Part shown: positions 1 through 6,712 of the stretch, piece by piece
How positions within the stretch are numbered: position 1 is the stretch's first letter
Layout of the letters: the number at the start of each line of letters is the position of its first letter
Assembly: GCA_902791025.1 (NCBI GenBank)
Contig: CADATZ010000036.1
Span: 1-50,758, forward strand
Source: an uncultured Chloroflexota bacterium
Lineage (GTDB): Bacteria; Chloroflexota; Anaerolineae; Anaerolineales; Anaerolineaceae
Direction of reading: 5' to 3'
DNA length: 50,758 nucleotides
Notes under the pieces: model-generated
Databases searched by the model: none
What the model was told of the DNA's origin: nothing
What the model saw: only the letters and a program-made list of their open reading frames with translations
Position numbers and translations under genes: made by a program

Positions 1-1
1 G

Positions 2-118
2 TACATGCAGCGGGCGTGGGCACAGGAATACGAGGCACTGCTCCCGGGGCTGTTCAAGCATAGGACATGGGAAAGGGAGATCCCCGAGTACGATCGAATT
101 CCTGAGAAGCGTGGATAG
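2..118 (+). CDS. C-terminal end of an unidentified protein (partial)
   Basis: An open frame runs from the window edge to a TAG at 116-118, giving about 38 residues that end in DRIPEKRG. The segment is charged and aromatic-rich (a KHRTWEREIPEYDR stretch) and has a normal coding appearance. No family could be assigned from this tail. It is followed immediately by a heptamer repeat (TTAGTGG units), the same kind of sequence found just after several other genes in this window, which supports 118 as a real gene end. The rest of the gene lies upstream of the window. Confidence 0.5.
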   Translation, partial: YMQRAWAQEYEALLPGLFKHRTWEREIPEYDRIPEKRG

Positions 119-141
119 TGGTTAGTGGTTAGTGGTCAGAA
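118..141. repeat. Heptamer repeat (TTAGTGG units)
   Basis: Two to three tandem copies of GGTTAGT-type heptamers sit directly at the end of the partial upstream gene. This is one member of the heptamer family scattered through the window. The rest of the gap to 223 shows nothing recognisable. Confidence 0.6.
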
Positions 142-223
142 GTTGAAAAGCCGGGGTCCGGAGGGATTTCGGCTGCCTGTGGTTAAGGAAACACCGGCCC
201 GGTGCTTTCTTATTGGGTGGTTG

Positions 224-2059
224 TTACTGAAAGCGGGGGGCGATTTTGATGAGGTTGATGATAAGCTGGGCTATGAAGATGCCGGTGGAGAGCAGCCATG
301 CGGCGATGCGGATGTGTTTGTTTTTCAGGTCACGGAGTGCGCGGGGCAGGGCGAAGATGCAGCTCATCATCGGGAGCATCATCGGCAGCACATATTGGGT
401 AGATTTTACCGCCACGAACCAGATCAGGTAAACTGCGACCACGATCCACCAGAGGAAGATGATGCGGAAGGTCCACTGTTCCCGACCGATAAAACAGGCG
501 ATCAGCATGGAGGCCAGCAGGAAGAAGAAGCAGAACATTTCTGTAAAATGGTCCGCGAAGGCCGGACTCCACATATCCCAGCCGGGGCGATAGTCATTTT
601 TCGGGTCGTTGAAATCCGCGTTATACCCCGTGCTCATTTCGCCGGTTTTCTCTGTGAGGATGGCGATCATGTTCTGCCGGGCATCGGCACGGAAAAGGAA
701 GGGACTGCTCCAAAGGATCGTCCCGCCCATGACCAGGATGAAGAAAAGGCCTTTGGTCACAGCCTGTTTCAGATCCAGTTTTTTCAGGAAAACGCCACTC
801 AGCAGGCAGACAAATACCGCCAGGAAGAAGAAAAATCCAAACAGACGGGTAGCGGCGGAGAGTCCGACAAAAAAAGCGCACAGGTAAAAATTTCTGCCGA
901 AGCGCAGCCGGTCGCGCTGCAGGAAATACAGCGCCGCACAGACAAACAGCAGGTTCAGCCCGTCCGGATGCCAGAAGCCCTGGTTGTTCTGCAGTGAACC
1001 GGGAGCCGTCAGCAAGAATACATAAACCGCCGCACTTACCCAGGGGTTCTCAAACCGGGTGGTCATGAACACCAGAATCAGACAGGCCAGCATCAGCGGA
1101 ACTACGGAAACCATCACACGCAGTGTCGGCAATGTCCAATCAATACGCTGGAGAAAATCCGGGCCAAAGATCAGTCTGTAGGGAAGCAGGACAAAGTATG
1201 AGATGGCGTAAAAAGGATAGCCATAATGATAATCCTCATGGATATAGTGATGGTAAAGCCAGTCACTGTATGAATTTCCGGGCGTTGCGACATTGGCCAG
1301 AATGGGGTAAATCACATATTCATCGCCGCTGTACACCTTGAAATCATGCCAGTCCCGGGAGCCGTTGATATTCGAAGGCATCAATACCGCAATGTAAACC
1401 AGTCCGATCAGCAGCAGAATGAGGAGCGTCTTTTTCTGTGTTGATGAAAGATCGCTGAGGCGGGGGAATAAGCGGTATTTCTCCGTTCCATCGTCTATTC
1501 GGGATTGCTGCTGTTCAGAACCTGAATGACGCACATGGGGACTGGCACACTTGTGCAGGCTTCGCGGCACAAGATGCCAGTCCCCATGTGCTCCATTCTG
1601 AAAAATCTCCCGGAAAGAGATAAACAAAATGACAGCCGCGGCAAGAAACATTCCGGCAGCCCATAAAAGCTGAGGCCGCAGATTTTTCGGAATAAAGAGC
1701 CAGGAGAATTTAAAGCCCCAGAGGCTGAAAAACAAGCCTGCCAGCGAGGCAAGAAAAACAAAGTAAGCCCGGTCGCCGACACACAGCCAACGCTCGAGTT
1801 TCGAGGAAACTGCGCCTCCGGAACGAATCTCGCGGATCAGGATCAGCACCAGGACGGCAAGGATGGCAGCAGTGACCAGTCCCAGCGCCCAGCGCCCAAG
1901 CGAATAAGCACCCAACTGAGCGTTTTTCGACTCAGACGGTTCAGCAAAGGTAAAAAAAAGTGCTGCCAGCCCGCCAAGGACTGACAGTACAAGAAATATT
2001 CTGAAGCGCTTTGAATTTAGCTGTTGCTTGACGTGTTTCAAAGATACATCCTCAAACAC
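224..2059 (-). CDS. Polytopic membrane protein, GT39/ArnT-like glycosyltransferase fold, with a repeat element inside
   Basis: A protein of about 611 residues with many hydrophobic segments (about 20-40, 55-75, 95-120, 130-150, 215-235 and about seven more). The loop order resembles the PMT/ArnT/GT39 superfamily, which moves sugars from polyprenyl phosphate on the outer face of the membrane. An Asp-Glu-Tyr (SGDEYVIYP) in the first large external loop fits, but no full signature is certain. The longest frame begins with GTG at 2059. A TTG at 2041 with GAGGA seven bases upstream is an equally good start. Residues about 153-182 (HGDWHLVPRSLHKCASPHVR) are encoded by a MITE-like palindrome. The insertion keeps frame and falls in a loop between membrane segments. 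The gene lies just upstream of, and reads away from, the unknown gene at the left edge. Confidence 0.8.
   Translation of the reverse strand: MFEDVSLKHVKQQLNSKRFRIFLVLSVLGGLAALFFTFAEPSESKNAQLGAYSLGRWALGLVTAAILAVLVLILIREIRSGGAVSSKLERWLCVGDRAYFVFLASLAGLFFSLWGFKFSWLFIPKNLRPQLLWAAGMFLAAAVILFISFREIFQNGAHGDWHLVPRSLHKCASPHVRHSGSEQQQSRIDDGTEKYRLFPRLSDLSSTQKKTLLILLLIGLVYIAVLMPSNINGSRDWHDFKVYSGDEYVIYPILANVATPGNSYSDWLYHHYIHEDYHYGYPFYAISYFVLLPYRLIFGPDFLQRIDWTLPTLRVMVSVVPLMLACLILVFMTTRFENPWVSAAVYVFLLTAPGSLQNNQGFWHPDGLNLLFVCAALYFLQRDRLRFGRNFYLCAFFVGLSAATRLFGFFFFLAVFVCLLSGVFLKKLDLKQAVTKGLFFILVMGGTILWSSPFLFRADARQNMIAILTEKTGEMSTGYNADFNDPKNDYRPGWDMWSPAFADHFTEMFCFFFLLASMLIACFIGREQWTFRIIFLWWIVVAVYLIWFVAVKSTQYVLPMMLPMMSCIFALPRALRDLKNKHIRIAAWLLSTGIFIAQLIINLIKIAPRFQ
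1512..1602. repeat. MITE-like palindromic element, copy A (inside coding sequence)
   Basis: Core 1531-1591 is an imperfect palindrome (GCACATGGGGACTGGCA ... TGCCAGTCCCCATGTGC). It is flanked by CTGTTCAGAAC on the left and ATTCTGAA on the right, which match the inner parts of the terminal repeats of the intact copies. It lies in frame within the membrane protein gene at 224-2059 and adds about 30 codons. Confidence 0.85.
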
Positions 2060-2070
2060 AAATCATCGGC

Positions 2071-2090
2071 TACTGACAACTGACAACTGA
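2071..2090. repeat. Heptamer repeat (TGACAAC units)
   Basis: Tandem TGACAAC heptamers sit between the start of the membrane protein gene and the stop codon of the HtrA-like protease gene, only a few bases from that stop. Confidence 0.6.
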
Positions 2091-2093
2091 AGC

Positions 2094-3404
2094 CTATAAC
2101 TGCGTCATACTGGCCGTATCGGCATCACCGGCCAGTGTGACCGTGACTGTCCTGATCTCCGACCCCCGGTAAAATTCGATTTCAACGGTATCGCCCGGGC
2201 TGTATTTGAACAGACAGTTATAGTAAGAACCGTTATCCGCGATGGAGTAGTCGCCGATGCGGATGATAATGTCATCTACCTGCAGACCCGCGCGGGCAGC
2301 CGGTCCGTTGTTGGTGATTTCCATGATGTAAACACCGGAGTCTGTCGGCAGCCGGTAAGCACGCGCCATGTGGGCTGTGATCTCTGTCCAGCGGATACCG
2401 AGCACCGGGCGGCTGAAGGCACCTTTTTCAATGATCTGGTCGCTGATAAGCTTGGCGGTGTTGGAGGGAATGGCAAACCCAAGCCCCTCCGCGGTGGCAC
2501 TGGAATAACTGGAACCGCGGACGATCATGACGTTGATTCCGATCACTTCACCGGCAAGGTTGACCAGCGGTCCGCCGGAATTTCCCTGATTGATGGCGGT
2601 ATCCGTCTGGATCAGGTTTTCCATCTGATAACCGTTATTGGATTCGAGAAAGCGTCCGGTCGCGCTGATGACGCCTACGGTGACGGTGTTTTTAAAGTTT
2701 CCCAGCGGAGAACCGATGGCAATCGCGGTCTCACCCGGTTTCAGCAGGTCGGAATTGCCCAGCTTTGCTACTGCCGGGACCTCTCCCTCGACCTTCAAAA
2801 CCGCCAGATCAGAGAAGGAATCGGCATTGATGAGTTCCGCCTGCAGCACCGTTCCGTTGGCCAGTTCGGCATAGTATTCGCGTCCTTCGCTGATGACGTG
2901 GTTGTTGGTCAGGATATAGCCGTCCTTGCTGATGATCACGCCGGAGCCCATGGAGGTTGAATCCGAGGTTCGGAATCCGAAGTAGGTCATGGAACCGGGG
3001 ATCACGGCGGTGATCGTCACCACTGCCGGTGCGACTTCCTCAACGACCCGCGTGATCTGGCTGGAAACATCAGTTTGTACGGCTTCGATCTGTCCGGTTT
3101 CCTGCCGGGTGTTTAATTCCGTGATTTGAGACTGCAGTGCGGTGATCTGCTCCTGCAGTGCGGCAATGTCCGATTCGGAAACGGTTTGAACCGGTGTTTC
3201 CAGGGTTTTTTTCTGATCACCGGCGAATGGAAGGTTCAGGAAGGAGCCTCCGTTTCCGGTGACGATCGAACCGATGGTGCCGCCCAATATGGCAGCCACC
3301 AGGACGATCAGGATGACCGTTCCCCAGGAAGGGCGTTTGTTGTTGTTCCGGTTCTGATTATCGTTCCGAACATCATAGTAAGGTTGATAATTATTGTTGT
3401 ACAT
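2094..3404 (-). CDS. degP: Membrane-anchored HtrA/DegP-type serine protease
   Basis: A 436-residue trypsin-like serine endopeptidase of family S1C that should degrade or refold misfolded envelope proteins. Visible order: Asn/Tyr-rich cytoplasmic start (1-25), one transmembrane anchor (28-50), a Gln/Ser-rich coiled-coil-like linker (about 75-120), protease domain (about 120-310), and one PDZ domain (about 325-425). The triad is clear: His169 in LTNNHVI, Asp199 in SDLAVLKV, Ser276 in GNSGGPLV. Length and single PDZ domain fit Gram-positive-style HtrA. The ATG at 3404 starts a typical MYNNNYQ N-terminus. The gene stands alone on the minus strand. The exact paralogue (DegP, HtrA or HtrB) cannot be settled from sequence alone. 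Confidence 0.95.
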   Translation of the reverse strand: MYNNNYQPYYDVRNDNQNRNNNKRPSWGTVILIVLVAAILGGTIGSIVTGNGGSFLNLPFAGDQKKTLETPVQTVSESDIAALQEQITALQSQITELNTRQETGQIEAVQTDVSSQITRVVEEVAPAVVTITAVIPGSMTYFGFRTSDSTSMGSGVIISKDGYILTNNHVISEGREYYAELANGTVLQAELINADSFSDLAVLKVEGEVPAVAKLGNSDLLKPGETAIAIGSPLGNFKNTVTVGVISATGRFLESNNGYQMENLIQTDTAINQGNSGGPLVNLAGEVIGINVMIVRGSSYSSATAEGLGFAIPSNTAKLISDQIIEKGAFSRPVLGIRWTEITAHMARAYRLPTDSGVYIMEITNNGPAARAGLQVDDIIIRIGDYSIADNGSYYNCLFKYSPGDTVEIEFYRGSEIRTVTVTLAGDADTASMTQL

Positions 3405-3450
3405 AGTGTTTTATGCGAGGGTTCTATTGATAAAATACCCCATTCATCCT

Positions 3451-3999
3451 TTATCGTTTTTTTCGCAGCAATAATAAAAAGAGCGCCGAAAGTGGCCATA
3501 CCCAGGATTTGCTTCCCGGTCCGCTGCTTCCTGTACAGGGAGCACTGCGCACCGCTTCCAGCAGATAGTGATCCTGCAGCGACGGTTTCCGGACACTGCG
3601 CAGCATATAACCGAAAAACTGCTCATCCGGGACGGTTTCCATAACAGCGGATTTTTCCTCATCAGAAAGAAGCCGGACCGTACCGGTATACCAGCCCTGT
3701 TTGAGCCACAATTCCACACCGGGATTTTGAAACAGGTTTTCCCGGATGTCATTCAGTTCTTTTTCGGTAAGCGCCAGCAGGATGTGCCCGTTGTCTTCAT
3801 AGCAGGGGAATGAAAACTTCCCACTTCTCCCCGGAAAATAAAGAACCGCCTGCTGTCCGAGAATCTCCGGTTTCACATTGATCAGTGGGCCCAGTCCGGT
3901 TTCCCAGGCAAACAGCTTTGCCTTTTGAAAAAGCGAACTGCCGAGTTTATCGGTGTTTGTTTTCCTGATCGATTCAATGGCCTGTTCCCGGATATCCAT
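3451..3999 (-). CDS. Small protein with flavin/deazaflavin oxidoreductase-like (split-barrel) features and a hydrophobic C-terminus
   Basis: A 182-residue protein. I prefer the ATG at 3999, because GAGG lies six bases upstream and overlaps the stop region of the preceding gene; a longer frame begins at a TTG at 4011. The middle (PGRSGKFSFPCYEDNGHILLA, then NPGVELWLKQGWYTGTVRLL) resembles the FMN/F420-binding split-barrel proteins of the DUF385/pyridoxamine-oxidase type, in which GRxSGK and a NPxVxLxxxG strand recur. This assignment is inference. The last ~20 residues (WVWPLSALFLLLL then RKKR) form a short hydrophobic helix with a basic end, suggesting a tail anchor. The gene is translationally coupled to the NYN-domain gene at 4008-4826. 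Confidence 0.6.
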   Translation of the reverse strand: MDIREQAIESIRKTNTDKLGSSLFQKAKLFAWETGLGPLINVKPEILGQQAVLYFPGRSGKFSFPCYEDNGHILLALTEKELNDIRENLFQNPGVELWLKQGWYTGTVRLLSDEEKSAVMETVPDEQFFGYMLRSVRKPSLQDHYLLEAVRSAPCTGSSGPGSKSWVWPLSALFLLLLRKKR

Positions 4000-4007
4000 C
4001 AGCTTCC

Positions 4008-4826
4008 TCAATTCCTTACCCGTGCGTAAATCACGGCAGTCCCGTCGGCGCCTTTGACTTCTTTGGTCTCAAATTCATCCGGATATGCCTGGATCAGCAG
4101 GGAAAGCTGACGGAACCCGAAGGTTCTTGAGTCAAATCCCGGATCCAATTGGCGCAGATGGTGACCCAGGGAGCCCAGGAATGCCCAGCCGTTATCCTGT
4201 GCGGCAAGGTCAAAGGCTTTTTTCAGCAGTGGGATCGGGGTGTTCTGGTTGTTATTGTCCTTTTCCTCGGTGCTGTTTTTCTTTGTGCGCCTTTTCCGTG
4301 TGGGAGATTTGGAGCTTTCCGGTTTGGCAGGTTCCGCGGGACCCAGATTTTCCGTATAAACGAACAGGTCACAGGCGTTGACAAAGGCACGCGGTGTCTG
4401 TTTTTTCCCGATGCCCATTACGAAAATACCGTTTTCCCGGATGCGGGTGGCAAGGCGGGTGTAGTCACTGTCACTGGAAACCAGGCAGAAGCCGTCTACG
4501 GAACCGGAATAAAACAGGTCCATTGCGTCAATGATCATGGCGCTGTCTGTGGCGTTTTTGCCGACCGTATAGCGGAACTGCTGGATCGGCTGGATGGCGT
4601 GGGTCTGCAGGACCTCTTTCCAGCCGCCCATGTTGGAGGCGGTCCAGTCTCCGTAAATGCGGCGGATCGTGATCAATCCGTATTTCGTTGTCTCTGCGAG
4701 CATCTTCTCGATCATGGAAGGCTGCGCGTTATCACCGTCGATCAGCATGGCAATTCGCTGTGAAGGGGTGACATCCATGATGTCACGAATCGTGAGACTG
4801 TTGTTGATATCCATGTTGTTTGCCAT
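4008..4826 (-). CDS. NYN-domain nuclease-like protein with C-terminal OST-HTH/LOTUS domain
   Basis: A 272-residue cytoplasmic protein. Residues about 20-155 form an NYN/PIN-like domain (LabA/DUF88 type). The conserved acidic residues are in AMLIDGDNAQ, in DSAMIIDAMDL and in LVSSDSDYTRL, as expected for a metal-dependent RNase fold. After a charged linker (PTRKRRTKKNS), residues about 200-270 (KAFDLAAQDNGW, LGSLGHHLRQLDPGFD, FRQLSLLIQAYPDEF) match an OST-HTH/LOTUS RNA-binding domain. The pairing is established for bacterial LabA-like proteins; the substrate RNA is unknown. The ATG at 4826 has AGGA seven bases upstream. The stop codon is followed within eight bases by the start of the next gene, so the two are probably one operon. 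Confidence 0.9.
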   Translation of the reverse strand: MANNMDINNSLTIRDIMDVTPSQRIAMLIDGDNAQPSMIEKMLAETTKYGLITIRRIYGDWTASNMGGWKEVLQTHAIQPIQQFRYTVGKNATDSAMIIDAMDLFYSGSVDGFCLVSSDSDYTRLATRIRENGIFVMGIGKKQTPRAFVNACDLFVYTENLGPAEPAKPESSKSPTRKRRTKKNSTEEKDNNNQNTPIPLLKKAFDLAAQDNGWAFLGSLGHHLRQLDPGFDSRTFGFRQLSLLIQAYPDEFETKEVKGADGTAVIYARVRN

Positions 4827-4936
4827 ATATGATCCTTTCCCGGGATCAAAAATATTCGATCCTCTGACAATTATATTTGATTTTTCACGGGATTTGGATT
4901 TTTTCAGAAATCTCGTAACGGTTCGGGTTACTGATT

Positions 4937-5103
4937 GTTACGATTCATATGCCGCCCATTTTGCCGTGACGCACATGGGGACAGGCACGCTCGTGCGGGC
5001 TGCGCGGTCCAATTTTACTGTGCCGCACATAGGGACAGGCACGCTTGTGCCGGCTGCGCGGCACAAGTTGCCAGTCCCTATGTGCTTCGTGATGAATTGT
5101 GGG
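4937..5103. repeat. MITE-like palindromic element, copy B (decayed, two core segments)
   Basis: Two successive palindromic core pieces (GCACATGGGGACAGGCACGC near 4971 and CACATAGGGACAGGCACGC near 5026, closing with GCCAGTCCCTATGTGC) lie between possible decayed ends at 4937-4951 and 5089-5103. It fills the divergent intergenic region between the NYN gene and the infC promoter, ending about 48 bases before the -35 box. Confidence 0.7.
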
Positions 5104-5150
5104 CAATAGGAAAAAGCTCTTGTTTCCGGCGATGTTTGTCATTTAACCCT

Positions 5151-5179
5151 TTGCAAAATTCATGTACTTGTGGTATAGT
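5151..5179 (+). promoter_or_regulatory. Sigma-70-type promoter for infC-rpmI-rplT
   Basis: TTGCAA (5151-5156), a 17-base spacer, and TATAGT (5174-5179). Placement about 55 bases before the infC start leaves room for the leader hairpin. Confidence 0.65.
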
Positions 5180-5192
5180 TTACGCGATATAG

Positions 5193-5228
5193 ATTTATTT
5201 CAGTCTGAATGAAATAAATGTCAAGGAG
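5193..5228 (+). promoter_or_regulatory. infC leader hairpin and ribosome binding site
   Basis: A perfect 10-bp inverted repeat, ATTTATTTCA (5193-5202) and TGAAATAAAT (5210-5219), encloses a 7-base loop. It ends three bases before AAGGAG (5223-5228). The stem abuts the Shine-Dalgarno site and could affect access to it. The link to the known autoregulation of infC operons is inference. Confidence 0.55.
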
Positions 5229-5234
5229 TTAATT

Positions 5235-5861
5235 ATCAGTACACAAGATTTCCGCGTAAATGAGATGATCCGCATCCCTGAGATTCGTGTCATCGATAAC
5301 CAGGGGAATAACCTGGGCGTAATGTCGTCCAAAGAAGCGCTGCAGATCGCACGCGACCGTGATTTGGATCTGGTAGAAGTATCACCAAACGCAAATCCGC
5401 CGGTATGCCGAATTATTGATTTCGGTAAATTCCTTTATGAGCGCACCAAGAAGGAAAAGGAAGCCAAAAAATCTCAGGTCAAAATTGAGGTGAAGGAGAT
5501 CCGTCTCCGTCCCAAGACGAATGATCACCATCGGGGATTCAAGACCCGCGATGCTCGCCGCTGGCTTCTGGAGAATAAAAAAGTGCGCGTCACCGTCCGC
5601 TTCCGCGGCCGTGAGATCACTTACCCGGAACTTGCGCTGGAAGATCTGAAAGAAATCGCTGAGGAATTGAGCGATATCGCCAATATCGAACAGGCTCCTG
5701 CCATGGAAGGCCGCGTTATGAGCATGCTGATGTCGCCGAATCCGAAGAAAGTTGCGAAATATAAAGCCGATCTGGCAGCACGGAACATCGTTGAAGAACC
5801 AATCGAAGATGAAGAAGACTTTGACGATGAAGATTTCGATGAAGAGGATGAAGAAGAATAA
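5235..5861 (+). CDS. infC: Translation initiation factor IF-3 with non-AUG start
   Basis: IF-3 binds the 30S subunit, prevents premature 50S joining and checks start-codon pairing. The first ATG in frame (5265) is too late, because the conserved N-terminus STQDFRVNEMIR is encoded upstream of it. Reading back gives ATC at 5235, six bases after AAGGAG; an ATT at 5232 is only three bases after it. Start at ATC is therefore preferred, giving about 208 residues. AUU/AUC starts are typical of infC and underlie its self-repression. N- and C-domains are complete (IRLRPKTNDHH, VRVTVRFRGREITYPE). The protein ends in an extended acidic tail of Asp/Glu from about residue 190, longer than in E. coli. First gene of the IF3-L35-L20 operon. 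Confidence 0.95.
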   Translation: MSTQDFRVNEMIRIPEIRVIDNQGNNLGVMSSKEALQIARDRDLDLVEVSPNANPPVCRIIDFGKFLYERTKKEKEAKKSQVKIEVKEIRLRPKTNDHHRGFKTRDARRWLLENKKVRVTVRFRGREITYPELALEDLKEIAEELSDIANIEQAPAMEGRVMSMLMSPNPKKVAKYKADLAARNIVEEPIEDEEDFDDEDFDEEDEEE

Positions 5862-5964
5862 TTTCTTTTTCGTTTGATTTCGAAAACCGTGTATAATAAC
5901 ATAGCTAATCAATCGAATGGCATTCATTTGAATGCTGTTTAATTTTGTTGTAAGGAGTTTTGTT

Positions 5965-6195
5965 GTGCCACGCAAACAAACAGCTGGAAAATATAAGTTG
6001 AAGACCCACAAGGCAACGTCCAAGCGTTTCCGCCTGACCGGGTCTGGCATGCTTGTACGCACAAAGGGTGGCAAGAGCCATTTCCGCCGCCGCACTTCTG
6101 ACCGCGTAAAGCTGCTTTTGTCTGAGATGGTCACTGTCGAAGGGAAGAAAACCATCGTCCGTGTGAAGCGTCTCGCTCCCTATATGGAGCACTAA
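5965..6195 (+). CDS. rpmI: 50S ribosomal protein L35
   Basis: A 76-residue basic protein of the large subunit. The GTG at 5965 is chosen because AAGGAG (5952-5957) sits seven bases upstream and the product then begins PRKQTAGKYKLKTHKATSKR, the standard L35 N-terminus. A longer in-frame reading from 5932 adds residues that do not belong to the family. It follows infC by about 100 bases in the conserved order infC-rpmI-rplT. Confidence 0.97.
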   Translation: MPRKQTAGKYKLKTHKATSKRFRLTGSGMLVRTKGGKSHFRRRTSDRVKLLLSEMVTVEGKKTIVRVKRLAPYMEH

Positions 6196-6281
6196 TCGGT
6201 ATTTCAATTTTTTAGTACGGCTATCGGGTGTTTGCAACGGATCAGATGATCGACGCCCGAGGGTTCGTAAAGGAGTAGTTT

Positions 6282-6632
6282 ATGGCACGTGTAAAGGGAG
6301 GTCCGCAAGGACATCGCCGCCACAAGAAGTTATTGAAGAGTGCAGAAGGTTATGTTCTCACTCGCCGCAAGCTGTATCGCCGCGCTAATGAAACCATGCT
6401 TACCGCTCTGTGGTATGCATTCCGCGACCGCCGCGTACGCAAGCGCGAACTGCGCAAGCTGTGGATCGCCAGAATTAACGCAGCAGCACGGCTCAATGGA
6501 ATTTCCTACAGCCGCCTGATCGCAGGTCTGAAGAAGGCAAACGTCGCTTTGAATCGCAAGATGCTCGCTGACGTTGCAGTCCGTGATCCTCAGGCGTTCA
6601 GCAAGATTGCCGAAGTCGCAAAAGCTGCATAA
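6282..6632 (+). CDS. rplT: 50S ribosomal protein L20
   Basis: A 116-residue basic protein that binds 23S rRNA early in 50S assembly and, in several bacteria, represses its own operon. The start MARVKGGPQGHRRHKKLLK and the ARINAAARLNGISYSRLIAGLK segment are diagnostic. AAAGGAG lies shortly before the ATG. The 86-base gap after rpmI contains a weak inverted repeat (ATCGGGTG ... CGCCCGAG) that could be a control site, but I cannot show this. A strong terminator follows. Confidence 0.97.
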   Translation: MARVKGGPQGHRRHKKLLKSAEGYVLTRRKLYRRANETMLTALWYAFRDRRVRKRELRKLWIARINAAARLNGISYSRLIAGLKKANVALNRKMLADVAVRDPQAFSKIAEVAKAA

Positions 6633-6652
6633 CTATCGTAAATTAGCAAAAA

Positions 6653-6681
6653 AACAGCCCCTCTTTCCGGGGCTGTTTTTT
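6653..6681. terminator. Bidirectional rho-independent terminator
   Basis: AACAGCCCC (6653-6661), a 7-base loop and GGGGCTGTT (6669-6677), with a T run on the plus side and an A run on the other. It ends the rplT operon and can also serve the convergent gene at 6713-8746. Confidence 0.92.
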
Positions 6682-6712
6682 TGATTATACAGATGAAGTG
6701 CCATTATGCCGG

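Noticed and set aside
125..997. A 290-codon open frame on the plus strand
   Set aside because: It lies opposite the membrane protein gene, starts in heptamer repeats, and its product is Gln/Glu/His-rich with no domain pattern. The minus-strand frame shows clear membrane helices.
3451..3560. APCTG plus hydrophobic helix plus RKKR at the end of the small flavin-fold-like protein, resembling a sortase signal
   Set aside because: The protein has no N-terminal export signal and looks cytoplasmic, so the tail is more likely a membrane anchor. The sortase is more than 40 kb away.
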